Shown piece by piece: positions 9,543 through 18,022 of a stretch of 59,688 nt of DNA. The stretch lies in contig DAOPPB010000001.1 of NCBI GenBank assembly GCA_035358315.1, positions 1-59,688 on the forward strand, in the 5' to 3' direction. The notes beneath the pieces are model-generated. The model was given only the letters and a program-made list of their open reading frames with translations, had not been told where the DNA came from and searched no databases. The DNA comes from JAAZNV01 sp035358315. GTDB taxonomy: Bacteria; Patescibacteriota; WWE3; UBA101185; UBA10185. The number at the start of each line of letters is the position of its first letter. Positions within the stretch are counted from its first letter, which is position 1. A program made the position numbers and the translations under genes.

Positions 9543-9735
9543 ATGACAATCCTACATTAAAATACTATGACAATATTACAGGAAGAAACCATGACAATCT
9601 TACATTAAATTATCGGTAACAGAACCCAAACATTAAATTCCCCTAAAATACTATGGGACTAAAAAATCGGGGTAAAATAAATAAGCACTCAAACCTATAG
9701 TATGACAAACGTAACTATGACAATCTTACATCCAA
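9543..9735. repeat. Short interspersed direct repeats ATGACAAT-N-NTACA
   Basis: Copies begin at 9543, 9567, 9591 and 9717, with a degraded copy at 9702. Three of the four full copies continue with CAT, two of them with CATTAAA. Spacing is 24 bp for the first three. They lie in the gene-free region beside the dif-like site; function unknown. Confidence 0.6.
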
Positions 9736-9933
9736 TGTGCCTTTAACATTAAAAATTAAGCTAAGAAATTAAATATATAATGAAAATTGCACTATCCCTA
9801 CCCTACTTTTCCCTAATATATCAACTTATTTACATTAAATAAAGATTAAAATTTCCAAAAAGAAATGAATTAAAAATAAAACAAGAACCAAAATAAAATT
9901 GTATGTATGCTACCGATGTACATATACGAAAAA

Positions 9934-10743
9934 TTACGGTGCGAAAAACAGCAGGAAAGACAAAAAAACAAGGACGATAGCGATATAGCCCGTTATCATT
10001 CCCTTAGATATTTCATTCTTAAGATGAGCTGAAACATAATTCAAGAGAAAAAGGAGGACTGAAGACACAAATAGAGCTCTCAGAAAATCTTCCGAAGGAA
10101 AAAATGACACCACAAGAGAAGAAGTGAAAATAAAAAACAGAGAAAGAAAACACAGATAAAATCTCTCCCCCACTCCGATCTTTTTAGCATCAGGTTCGAA
10201 TCTGTAAATCCACAATTGATAATAAGTAAATAAAAAAGAAATTACGGCCACTATAATTGATTGCACATAGGGAGAGACATTTATCTTAAAAATACCGGAA
10301 AAAAGGGGTATGGCGACAATTACCTGCAATATTTGACTCCACGTTACGGCAACCCTGTAAAGAGGAATTGTCTCTTCCCTATCCTGTACTACCAAAAAAA
10401 TGTTATCTGCAAGGGAAACTAGATAGTAAACCCCGGCAAAAAAGAAAATAACCATTATTTTAAAAACATTCCCCAAATTAGGATAAAAATGGAGCGATAG
10501 AATAGCACCTCCTAAGACACCCAAGGGCATCAAGATACTGTATAAGAAATTCTCCCGTGTTACCCCCGGATAATGAGATATTAGTACTCCGGTTGTTACC
10601 AAAACCACAGAAAGAAGCGCCAAAATCAAGGGATCGACATCTAATACCCCTTGCGTAAAAATATAGATGAAAACAGCAACCAAAAAAGACTGGATCAGAT
10701 ATTTATTTTTCTTTTCGAGTTCAAGATGAATCTTAGAAAACAT
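9934..10743 (-). CDS. Polytopic membrane protein of unknown function
   Basis: The 269-residue protein is almost entirely hydrophobic, with about nine predicted transmembrane segments (near 15-35, 39-57, 66-87, 93-118, 135-152, 159-180, 195-215, 221-242 and 248-268) and a short charged N-terminus 'MFSKIHLELEKKNKY'. No transporter or enzyme motif is recognisable. It follows ruvC after one base on the same strand, so it is probably the last gene of a yebC-ruvC operon. Function cannot be inferred beyond an integral membrane role. Confidence 0.6.
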   Translation of the reverse strand: MFSKIHLELEKKNKYLIQSFLVAVFIYIFTQGVLDVDPLILALLSVVLVTTGVLISHYPGVTRENFLYSILMPLGVLGGAILSLHFYPNLGNVFKIMVIFFFAGVYYLVSLADNIFLVVQDREETIPLYRVAVTWSQILQVIVAIPLFSGIFKINVSPYVQSIIVAVISFLFTYYQLWIYRFEPDAKKIGVGERFYLCFLSLFFIFTSSLVVSFFPSEDFLRALFVSSVLLFLLNYVSAHLKNEISKGMITGYIAIVLVFLSFLLFFAP

Positions 10744-10744
10744 T

Positions 10745-11257
10745 TTATTTCTTTTTGTTTCCTTTTGGCTTGGAGCCGTCTAAAACCACCTTTTTTATAT
10801 AGCAAAGGGCCATAGCAATCGCATCATTAGCATCGTCAGATGCTACCTTATCAGCAAGCTTTAAAGTTTTTTTAACCGCTTCTTGCATGACCTTCTTATC
10901 GGACCTGCCATAGCCGGTTAATACCAACTTGGCTTCCAAAGCAGTAAATTCATTCACTTTTACTTTTCGATTCGCCGCCGTTAGCATACTTATACCCCTA
11001 GCCTGACCTACAGCTATTGCAGTTTTTGCATTTGTATTAAAAAAAAGCTTTTCAATTACCATAACATCAGGATTGTATTTCTTAAGAACGGATGTAAGAC
11101 TTTCATAAAGATATTTCAACCTGTTTTCAGGTTCCAAATCAGCGTGGGTTACTATAACGTCGCTTTCCAGTAAACGAATGTTCTTACCGTCTTTTCCCAC
11201 TTTTATAACACCATACCCCATTCTGGCTGTTCCTGGGTCAATTCCTATTATTATCAT
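10745..11257 (-). CDS. ruvC: Holliday junction resolvase RuvC
   Basis: The 170-residue endonuclease resolves four-way junctions during recombination. It starts 'MIIIGIDPGTARMGYGV' with catalytic D7, has E69 in 'VMVIEKLFF', the 'NTNAKTAIAVGQARG' helix and the C-terminal acidic pair D142/D145 in 'SDDANDAIAMA'. All four catalytic acids are present and the length is normal. The ATG overlaps the stop of yebC by four bases (ATGA), so the two genes are translationally coupled. ruvA and ruvB are not in the window. Confidence 0.95.
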   Translation of the reverse strand: MIIIGIDPGTARMGYGVIKVGKDGKNIRLLESDVIVTHADLEPENRLKYLYESLTSVLKKYNPDVMVIEKLFFNTNAKTAIAVGQARGISMLTAANRKVKVNEFTALEAKLVLTGYGRSDKKVMQEAVKKTLKLADKVASDDANDAIAMALCYIKKVVLDGSKPKGNKKK

Positions 11258-11793
11258 TTTTCAGGGAGTTCAAAATTTACGTAAATATCTTGAATATCAT
11301 CGTGATCGTCAAGTTCATCGAGCAAATCCTCAAGTTTTTTCGCCGAAATATCATCAACATCCACCATATAAATAGGATTATCCGGATCGGATGCAAAAAT
11401 ATATGCAGTACTTCCGGCAGCTCCTAACGAACCACCATGCCTACTAAATATGTTTCTTATTTCCGCAACGGTTCTGTTTATATTATCAGTAAGCGCCTTA
11501 ATATAAAAAGCTTCTCCGTTAGGACCAAATCCCTCATACACTGCTTCAACAAAATTTACTGATCCCCCCTGCCCCGACCCCTTCTCTATTGCTCTCTCTA
11601 TATTCTCTCTGGGCATTCTGGCTTCTTTGGCCCGCTCAACGGCTAATCTTAGAGTGGGATTAGAATCAGGATCTGCACCGGATTTTGCCGCAACACTAAT
11701 AAGCCTGCTCATTTTAGAAAACAATCTGCTTTTTTTTGCGTCCGTCACTTCTTTTTTTCTTTTAATATTTGCCCATTTGGAATGACCTGACAT
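11254..11793 (-). CDS. yebC: Short YebC/TACO1-family protein
   Basis: The start 'MSGHSKWANIKRKKEVTDAKKS' is diagnostic for YebC, a family that acts as translation or transcription regulator. The first about 130 residues align in order ('NPTLRLAVERAKEARMP', 'YEGFGPNGEAFYI', 'NRTVAEIRNIFSRHGG'). The protein then jumps to the C-terminal 'LEDLLDELDDHDDIQDIYVN', giving 179 residues instead of about 240-250; much of the middle of the usual C-terminal half is missing. The ATG at 11793 has an extended -10 only 7 bases upstream. A longer frame from 11865 is rejected because the family start is exact here. Confidence 0.88.
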   Translation of the reverse strand: MSGHSKWANIKRKKEVTDAKKSRLFSKMSRLISVAAKSGADPDSNPTLRLAVERAKEARMPRENIERAIEKGSGQGGSVNFVEAVYEGFGPNGEAFYIKALTDNINRTVAEIRNIFSRHGGSLGAAGSTAYIFASDPDNPIYMVDVDDISAKKLEDLLDELDDHDDIQDIYVNFELPEK

Positions 11794-11800
11794 AACAAGT

Positions 11801-11809
11801 ATATTACCA
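11801..11809 (-). promoter_or_regulatory. Extended -10 (TGG-TAATAT) 7 nt before yebC
   Basis: Minus strand TGGTAATAT, then ACTTGTT, then the yebC ATG. No ribosome-binding site fits between promoter and start codon. Confidence 0.6.
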
Positions 11810-11893
11810 CAATTCCTGATTATTTTTATAGCAAAAATCTCTATCGGCAGGTTACCTTGACCCAAATGCCCGTTTTATAAGAAAATTCTCTTA

Positions 11894-11921
11894 TTGACAA
11901 AATTTTATATTTTAATATGCT
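11894..11921 (+). promoter_or_regulatory. Promoter TTGACA-16-TATGCT before the TPR gene
   Basis: A consensus -35 TTGACA (11894-11899) and a -10 TATGCT (11916-11921) place the start of transcription near the second in-frame ATG (11929), which argues for a leaderless start there. Confidence 0.45.
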
Positions 11922-11928
11922 ATCTCTT

Positions 11929-12618
11929 ATGAGTTTAAGCCTTGCCGTGTTGACAAAAAAGGCCGTTGAGGCTTCGTTGAAGCAAAATTGGGATGAAGCG
12001 ATAAAACTGAATTCCGAAATTCTTAAAATTTACCCAAATAACATAGATGCAAAAATAAGATTGGGCAGATGTTATCTTCAGACAAAAGATTTTACAAAGG
12101 CAAAAAAGCTATTTAAGGAAGTGCTGGCCGTGGATCCTATTAATTCCCTGGCGCTAAAAAATCTGGAACTGGCTAAAAACAAGAAAACCGAATCTAACGG
12201 AGAAAGCACACTAGTGAGTACAAAATCTTTGCTTAAAGAACCCGGAACCACCTATGAAACCGAAGTACCTATAACGGCGAAAGGGCTAAAAGAAGAGGAT
12301 TTTATTTCCGGTGAGGAATTGGAATTTAAAGTAAGAAAGGACGATATAGAGGTCTATAAAAATAAAAAAAATCACAAAATCCTAATAGGAACAATAAAAA
12401 ATGATTACGTCGTACAGAAAGTTAAATGTGTGCTGGATAAGGGGGCGAAAGCAAAGATTACATTTATAAGGTGGAAAGAAAAAGAACTTGTCGTCTTAAT
12501 AAAAACGTCTATCCCTGTGTTCAAACCTGATAAAGTGGAAATAAGACCTTATTTAAGAAAGGGGACCATAGAAGAACCTGAACTTGAAATAGAAATGGAG
12601 GAGGAGGAAACGGAATAA
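11929..12618 (+). CDS. TPR-repeat protein of unknown function
   Basis: The protein (229 residues from the second ATG; 233 from 11917) has two to three tetratricopeptide units in the first about 85 residues ('NWDEAIKLNSEILKIYPNN', 'DFTKAKKLFKEVLAVDP'), which usually mediate protein-protein contacts. A second beta-rich half follows (about 140-215), ending with an acidic tail 'EIEMEEEETE'. There is no signal peptide. It stands alone on the plus strand among minus-strand genes and converges with the gene at 12650. The second ATG is preferred because a TTGACA/-10 pair would put the mRNA 5' end there. Confidence 0.6.
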   Translation: MSLSLAVLTKKAVEASLKQNWDEAIKLNSEILKIYPNNIDAKIRLGRCYLQTKDFTKAKKLFKEVLAVDPINSLALKNLELAKNKKTESNGESTLVSTKSLLKEPGTTYETEVPITAKGLKEEDFISGEELEFKVRKDDIEVYKNKKNHKILIGTIKNDYVVQKVKCVLDKGAKAKITFIRWKEKELVVLIKTSIPVFKPDKVEIRPYLRKGTIEEPELEIEMEEEETE

Positions 12619-12649
12619 CTCCCCTGCTCTTTGCGCTAATTCTTCGTAA

Positions 12650-13510
12650 TTATCTCAAATCGTCGTCCTCTAATGCATTGTAAGAAGCTTTATTCTTTTC
12701 CGCGGGGCTACTCTCCTCAATTATTTTTTTACTTCCGGCACTTTCGGAGTCTTTTTTCATCTTTTTATTTACTGAACCCGAAACGTTATTACTATTATTC
12801 AACTTTTTCATACTTTTCGCATTTTTCAAACCCTGCCTAGTAGTATCTTTACCACCATGTTTCAAGGTAAAGGAGTTCCTATCTGCGGAAGCCTTCACTC
12901 CCCTATCCGCATTTTTATGAACATCAGTTTTTAATTTCTTTTTTCCCTCAATCTCAACTGAACTTTTAGCATCTTCGGAATTTTTCAGAACTTTGTCTAA
13001 ACAGGCAAACGGAACTTTAGTATTCTCAGCTGGTATTAGAGCTACAGCACGATCATTTAATTCAGCACTATTGAACTCTGCAGAAGCATCGGATATTTTG
13101 TAAGAGCCCACATCTGAAAGCAAATACCACTTACCTTCTTTTTTCGTCAAAACGCCTTCGATTACTCTTCTTTCTACTCTATCAATCTGCTTAAATATCT
13201 GTCTGCCTGAATCCGTAAAAACTTTCAAAATATCCCCGTAAACAAGCTTTGATTTCGCAGCGTAATTTGGAGGAACCTCAGTTTTCCTGCCATCTTGGGC
13301 TACCAGATACTGACCGTCAAATACACCTTCCGTTCCTGGAATACTTTGATAATGAGCCTTCCTTTCTTCTCTTTCCATATTATCAATGATATTCTGAATC
13401 TTCTCTATTTGGTTCAAAGCGGACTGCAAGAGATTTTTTACATTTTCATATTTTTTCTGATAAGTGCCCGTAAAATCAAATTCATCCTTATTTTTTTCCT
13501 GCTCTTTCAT
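12650..13510 (-). CDS. Coiled-coil protein, partner of the secretion-like ATPase
   Basis: The 286-residue protein has a helical coiled-coil start (about 15-60), a small beta-rich middle domain (about 60-165, 'SKLVYGDILKVF', 'GVLTKKEGKWYLLSDVG'), and a long lysine/serine/asparagine-rich disordered tail. It begins two bases after the stop of the type IV secretion-like ATPase gene and is surely co-transcribed with it, so it probably works with that ATPase. I do not recognise a named family; the basic tail could contact nucleic acid or membrane. Confidence 0.55.
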   Translation of the reverse strand: MKEQEKNKDEFDFTGTYQKKYENVKNLLQSALNQIEKIQNIIDNMEREERKAHYQSIPGTEGVFDGQYLVAQDGRKTEVPPNYAAKSKLVYGDILKVFTDSGRQIFKQIDRVERRVIEGVLTKKEGKWYLLSDVGSYKISDASAEFNSAELNDRAVALIPAENTKVPFACLDKVLKNSEDAKSSVEIEGKKKLKTDVHKNADRGVKASADRNSFTLKHGGKDTTRQGLKNAKSMKKLNNSNNVSGSVNKKMKKDSESAGSKKIIEESSPAEKNKASYNALEDDDLR

Positions 13511-13512
13511 TT

Positions 13513-16047
13513 TTATTTCTCCTCTGTACTCTCAAAATTATTACCTATTGAACCATTTATGTTCTTACCGGAATATTCTTGAGCAATTGCCATCCCCTTG
13601 TCAAATCTGGTCGACAGCCACTTGTTAACCTTAGACTCTACCTTTTCTCTCGGCACACCATATTTCTCCCTGCTCCTCTGCAATACTTTTTCTTTATTTC
13701 CTGTTTTTTTAATTAAAAACTCATCATCCCAAGGAACTAATATTTTAGCTGAAAAAGGATGGGAAGTCATCCCGTCCACCATCAATTTCATATAAACCTG
13801 GAATCTCTCAAGAGAAATAATATCCTCCTCGCTGAAATACGGAGCGAATTCTTTTGCCAATTCTTTGGCATCGGGAGCACCTAAGGCAAAGGTAATTATT
13901 GTGCCCACATTTCCGTATACGGCCTTTAAAAGATCTTCCGGGAGCTGACCAGTAAACTGATGTGTCAAATTCAGACCCAATTTATACTTTCTTGACTCAG
14001 ACAAAATCTCTTCAAAACTTCCGGTGGCAAAATTCTGGAACTCATCAACATAAAGATAGAACGGTCTTCTTTTTTCATTCGGAATTTTAGCTCTTTGAAG
14101 AGCATAAAACTGTATTCTGGATACGAGAAGCGCCCCCAACAAATTAGCGTTATCCTGCCCTATCTTCCCTTTTGACAAGTTCATAAGAAGTATTTTTCCC
14201 GAATTCATAGCATCCCAAATGTCTATTGTGGATTTTCTCTGACCCAGTATATTTCTAATAGTAGTGGAAGCTAAAAATCTATTAACTTTATTTTGTATAG
14301 GAGAAATTGCCTCCGTAACAAGTTTTTGATTTCCCTTCATTTGCTTAAACTCTTCCGACCAAAACTTTTGCACAACAGGATCTTTTACAAAATGCAAAAT
14401 ATAATTAAGATAATTTTGGTCTTCTAATAACCTGGTAATTCCAAGCATTGTAGTCCCAGGAACTTCCAACAAGGTCAGAACACAGTAATTTAACAGGTAT
14501 TCTAATCTAGGTCCCCATGAAAAATCGAAATGCTGTTTTATTGCAGAAACAAGACCGGACGCCATCAAGTTCTTCTGAGACGGGTCATCAATCTCGAGCA
14601 GATTAAGCCCGACGGGATATTCCGTATCCGAAGGATCCAAATATATTACATCTTCTATTCTGTTGTCGGGAATTCTATCCAAAACATTTTCAATAGTTTC
14701 TCCGTGAGGATCTAAAATAGCCGCCCCCTCACCATTGGCTATATCCTGAGCCATCATGGTAACAAAGAGAGATGATTTTCCGGTTCCGGACTTTCCAATT
14801 ACATAAACATGTCTCAACCTATCATCGTTGTCATTTCTTATACCGAATTTTACTGATTGATTTCTGTAAACGGTTTCGCCCAAGTAGGTGCAATTTTCCG
14901 TCGGCAGATTAGCAGGAGGTTCAGATTTTCTTGAATATACCCAGGATATGTTTGGCGTATCTATATGGGAAAGAGGAAAATGATAAATAGTTGCAAGTTC
15001 CTCAGTATTTAGAATAATGGCTCTATTGGGATCAAACTCTCTTTTTTTGTAAGCATTTAGTGCTAATTCTTTATTATCCTCATTTTTGCTGATTAAGCTG
15101 TTTATACTGGTTCCGGAAAATTGCTCAAAAGAAGCTATTATTCCTCTTAAATTGGCATCTACCCGAGACTCTTCCGGCGCGGCAGAAACAACTCTGATAA
15201 CGGCTTCAAAACCCATTCTGGAAAGTTTATTTTCTATGGACTTTAATTCCGTTTCTTTAGCGGCGCTTATCTTAGGAGTAGTTGTATATTTACCCTTTAC
15301 CTCAACTCCTTCTGCAGGGCGGGTAAATAAACCAACTATAACTCCTGTAAATATTTCTGAAATCTCTTTCTTCACAGTATCAAAAAAGATATTGAACGTA
15401 CTCTTTACTTTCCCGGGATCTTGCCCCTCTCTGACTTTGTTTACATAATCAAAACCCTCCTGTTGCCATTTATCAGCAATTGGCCTGGTCAGAATTTGCA
15501 ACCATACTTCTTCACTTTTGGATAAAGTAGATACCGAGGAAGACAGAGAGGACATAGGATCGGTCTCAAAATCCCTAAAACTTCTTATCGGGTAATAATC
15601 CGGCTTGGAGAAAACCAAGCTTGATACTTTATAATTTATATGAGACGGATTTATCGCAGGGGTATAGTCGGATACTACGTTAACTATAGCTGTCGGATAT
15701 TGTGCGTATATCTGGCTTTCCACAAACTCGAGCACACTTAACGGAGTAGTAACATAAAATCTTATACCTCTCTCCCCAGAAGCCACCATTTCAAAAGAAA
15801 TATGCTCTTGAAGATCGGGATCGGATTTTAACAATCCGTGCAGTGCAGAAAACATATTCTCCGCACTTAAAGAAGAAGCCTGTATATCCCGCTTCTGGTC
15901 TTCATTCCTACTTAGCTGTACTTCCAATATTCCCCTATCATCGGATTTTTTATCTCTCGATTTTTCGCGCTGCCTAATACGCAGATACACACCAAGCAGT
16001 ATTGCTATTACAGGCAAAATTAAAATTAAATAGTTGTTTAAAGTCAT
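13513..16047 (-). CDS. Type IV secretion-like DNA-translocating ATPase (TraD/VirD4/HerA type)
   Basis: This is an 844-residue membrane-anchored P-loop ATPase. A single N-terminal membrane segment (about 5-22) is followed by an alpha/beta domain (about 70-330) and the motor domain. The motor has Walker A 'GKSGTGKSSL' near residue 418, 'AAILDPHGE' soon after, and Walker B 'FYLYVDEFQNFA' near 650. Such coupling proteins are common in CPR genomes, where they are proposed to move DNA or protein. No other type IV secretion genes are here. The partner at 12650 lies 2 bp downstream; double terminators separate it from the gene upstream. Confidence 0.8.
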   Translation of the reverse strand: MTLNNYLILILPVIAILLGVYLRIRQREKSRDKKSDDRGILEVQLSRNEDQKRDIQASSLSAENMFSALHGLLKSDPDLQEHISFEMVASGERGIRFYVTTPLSVLEFVESQIYAQYPTAIVNVVSDYTPAINPSHINYKVSSLVFSKPDYYPIRSFRDFETDPMSSLSSSVSTLSKSEEVWLQILTRPIADKWQQEGFDYVNKVREGQDPGKVKSTFNIFFDTVKKEISEIFTGVIVGLFTRPAEGVEVKGKYTTTPKISAAKETELKSIENKLSRMGFEAVIRVVSAAPEESRVDANLRGIIASFEQFSGTSINSLISKNEDNKELALNAYKKREFDPNRAIILNTEELATIYHFPLSHIDTPNISWVYSRKSEPPANLPTENCTYLGETVYRNQSVKFGIRNDNDDRLRHVYVIGKSGTGKSSLFVTMMAQDIANGEGAAILDPHGETIENVLDRIPDNRIEDVIYLDPSDTEYPVGLNLLEIDDPSQKNLMASGLVSAIKQHFDFSWGPRLEYLLNYCVLTLLEVPGTTMLGITRLLEDQNYLNYILHFVKDPVVQKFWSEEFKQMKGNQKLVTEAISPIQNKVNRFLASTTIRNILGQRKSTIDIWDAMNSGKILLMNLSKGKIGQDNANLLGALLVSRIQFYALQRAKIPNEKRRPFYLYVDEFQNFATGSFEEILSESRKYKLGLNLTHQFTGQLPEDLLKAVYGNVGTIITFALGAPDAKELAKEFAPYFSEEDIISLERFQVYMKLMVDGMTSHPFSAKILVPWDDEFLIKKTGNKEKVLQRSREKYGVPREKVESKVNKWLSTRFDKGMAIAQEYSGKNINGSIGNNFESTEEK

Positions 16048-16060
16048 TTTTTCTCCCCGT

Positions 16061-16205
16061 CAGAACAAAATAAACCCCCGCCCTCTGATTTAGACAAAGT
16101 CTGAATCCGAAGGGGCAAGAAAAACTTCTAAGACCTGTAAGAAGAACATTCTAAAAGCCTTCCTTGCAGAACAAAATAAACCCCCGCCCTAATTTTGGAC
16201 GGGGG
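16061..16205 (-). terminator. Two tandem GC-rich terminators sharing a 24-bp direct repeat
   Basis: CAGAACAAAATAAACCCCCG followed by CCCT occurs at 16061-16084 and again at 16167-16190. On the minus strand each copy forms the 3' arm and T-rich tail of a hairpin. The second is clear: CCCCCGTCC (16205-16197) pairs with GGGCGGGGG, followed by TTTATTTT. They end the LytR_C gene transcript upstream of the ATPase gene. Confidence 0.65.
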
Positions 16206-16234
16206 ATAGAAAGGAGAGAGTACTATCCTTAATA

Positions 16235-17302
16235 TTAGTACAAGTCGCCTAAAGTGTCAAATCCAAAAATTACCGCCACATCGGATCTATCTATCTCCCC
16301 CTCCAGAAAATCCCAGGCCTCCTCTTTTGAAATAATCGAATATATCCTGAAAACTCTGGACAGAAAGGCGACTGTTTGGGAATTAACGTCATCGGCAATT
16401 ATTACGCTTTTATCATATATTTTTGATGTACTCTGAGTAGAAATCACCCTTCCGCCAAAATTTGATATAACCCTTGCTCCGAAGGCGGCTAAACCCGTAG
16501 AATCCGTACCATTCAGAACGGCTATATTCTTTTGCTCTTTAGCCAGAAAAGATTCGTAAGTAAATTCCCTTATGGAATTATCAAAATCTCTTGTGTTATA
16601 GAAGTCCCGTGGGCCATTCTTTTCCTCAACTACTCTATCCTTCGGAAGTGAGTAAACAAAGGAAATAAGATTGTAAAATTCACGGATGTCCAAATTTGTT
16701 CTAAGTGAGTCGCTTAGATCGGAAACATTTTTTAGACTAACCAAACTAAAAACTCCACCTTCACGCCAAATATTGTCAAAGAATTTCTCATGATTCTCAT
16801 CCGTCAGGACAAATTTATCCACTTTAAAACCAAACAGTTTAAAAATAGATCTGTTTATTGCTTCGGCACCGGAAACTAAACGATCATCGGAATTCAAACC
16901 ACCCAAAGCGAAAACCTTCCCCAAAACCTCTGATCCAAATTTCCCCGGCAACGAATAGCTAACATCCACGGGAATATCATACATAAAGACACGTTTGTCC
17001 GCTTTATCAAAAATTATGAAATTTACTTTCTTTACAACAATTGGGTCACTTTTTAAATCCTCTACTACAATGTAGGAAATGGTAGGAATTTGGTCATCAT
17101 ATATGGAATAACTAGAAGAAGACAAAGCGGAAGCGAATTTTTGATTTAAATATTTAAAAAAAGTGTAAGAGAAAAGAAATAAAAAAGAGATCAAAAATAT
17201 ACCTGCCACAAGCCCCATCCTAAGAAATCTTTTGCGGATAGAACGATTAATGGCAGTTTTAGAACCGGAACGATATTTTCTTCGGGCAGGAGACCTTTTC
17301 AT
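16235..17302 (-). CDS. Membrane-anchored LytR_C-domain protein
   Basis: The 355-residue protein has a basic N-terminus, one membrane anchor (about 30-52) and an extracytoplasmic part. The C-terminal domain (about 262-350) begins 'KNIAVLNGTDSTGLAAFGARV' and ends 'VAVIFGFD', the pattern of the LytR_C domain. The middle resembles a degenerate LytR-CpsA-Psr catalytic region ('VFALGGLNSDD...GAEAINRSIFKLFG') without the full set of catalytic Asp/Arg residues. Family members attach polymers to the cell wall; here an envelope role is likely but the activity is uncertain. It is followed by strong terminators. Confidence 0.65.
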   Translation of the reverse strand: MKRSPARRKYRSGSKTAINRSIRKRFLRMGLVAGIFLISFLFLFSYTFFKYLNQKFASALSSSSYSIYDDQIPTISYIVVEDLKSDPIVVKKVNFIIFDKADKRVFMYDIPVDVSYSLPGKFGSEVLGKVFALGGLNSDDRLVSGAEAINRSIFKLFGFKVDKFVLTDENHEKFFDNIWREGGVFSLVSLKNVSDLSDSLRTNLDIREFYNLISFVYSLPKDRVVEEKNGPRDFYNTRDFDNSIREFTYESFLAKEQKNIAVLNGTDSTGLAAFGARVISNFGGRVISTQSTSKIYDKSVIIADDVNSQTVAFLSRVFRIYSIISKEEAWDFLEGEIDRSDVAVIFGFDTLGDLY

Positions 17303-17323
17303 AATTATGACTGATATATCATA

Positions 17324-18022
17324 TTATATTTTGAATTCCGTTGGCAAGGGGGACCTGAAACGCCTAAATTTTCCTGTAGTAGGGCTAACAAAACCTAAAA
17401 TTTCCGCGTGCAACATCATTCTACTAAAAAGCTTAAAGTCCGATTTGAGTAAATTTTGTGCACAATATATCTCATCTCCCGCAACGGGGTGATTAATAGC
17501 AAATAGGTGAACTCTTATCTGGTGCGTCCTTCCGGTTTTCGGAAATACATCAACAAGTGTGTAAAAATTTCCGCCTAATTCCACAGTTTTAATTTTCTCA
17601 ATTACGGTAAGAGCAGACCTTCCACCGGAAACTACAGCCATTTTTAACGGATTTTTAGGATTTCTACCAAGAGGAGCGTTAATTTCAACAATTTCATCCT
17701 CTATCCTGCCATGCACCAGAGCAACATATTTTTTGTATGTTTTTCTTTCCTTAAACTGCTTTTGTAAAAAATAAAAAGATTCTGTGTTTTTCGCAGCTAC
17801 AATAACACCGGAAGTATCCTTATCTAATCTGTGAACTATTCCCGATCTGCTTACAAATTCAGAATCTTCGGTATCACCAAAACAATCGGGATATCTATCA
17901 CATAAAATATCCTGCAATGTTCTTTCTTTATACGTATTTGATTTATTTACAACCAAACCATACGGTTTATCTATCACAACAATATTTTTATCTTCGTATA
18001 TAGTTTCTATTTCTTTTTCCAT
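17324..18022 (-). CDS. RluA-family rRNA/tRNA pseudouridine synthase
   Basis: The 232-residue protein converts specific uridines to pseudouridine in RNA. The catalytic motif 'VHRLDKDTSGV' (63-73; nucleophile D67) and 'GRTHQIRVHLFAINHPVAGDE' near 165-185 are present. There is no S4 domain, as in the shorter RluA/RluC-like forms; the exact target base cannot be told. The ATG overlaps the end of lspA by 16 bases, so it is the last gene of the efp-dksA-lspA-rluA operon. Confidence 0.9.
   Translation of the reverse strand: MEKEIETIYEDKNIVVIDKPYGLVVNKSNTYKERTLQDILCDRYPDCFGDTEDSEFVSRSGIVHRLDKDTSGVIVAAKNTESFYFLQKQFKERKTYKKYVALVHGRIEDEIVEINAPLGRNPKNPLKMAVVSGGRSALTVIEKIKTVELGGNFYTLVDVFPKTGRTHQIRVHLFAINHPVAGDEIYCAQNLLKSDFKLFSRMMLHAEILGFVSPTTGKFRRFRSPLPTEFKI

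Larger units (their letters stand above)
8695..9933. other. Gene-free terminus region around a dif-like site
   Basis: No coding frame with family features is visible in these 1.24 kb. The stretch holds the dif-like site (9269-9298), a minus-strand terminator (9333-9358), short repeats ATGACAAT-N-NTACA (9543-9735) and G-rich motifs whose polarity flips at the site. To the left, AGGGG-type motifs lie on the plus strand around 8998-9020. To the right they lie on the minus strand, including GGGTAGGG (complement of 9796-9803), an exact match to the E. coli FtsK-orienting consensus GGGNAGGG pointing towards the dif-like site. Confidence 0.55.

Noticed and set aside
16061..16190. The 24-bp direct repeat as an insertion-element scar
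   Set aside because: Both copies form the 3' arm and tail of terminator hairpins, so a duplicated terminator explains them better.
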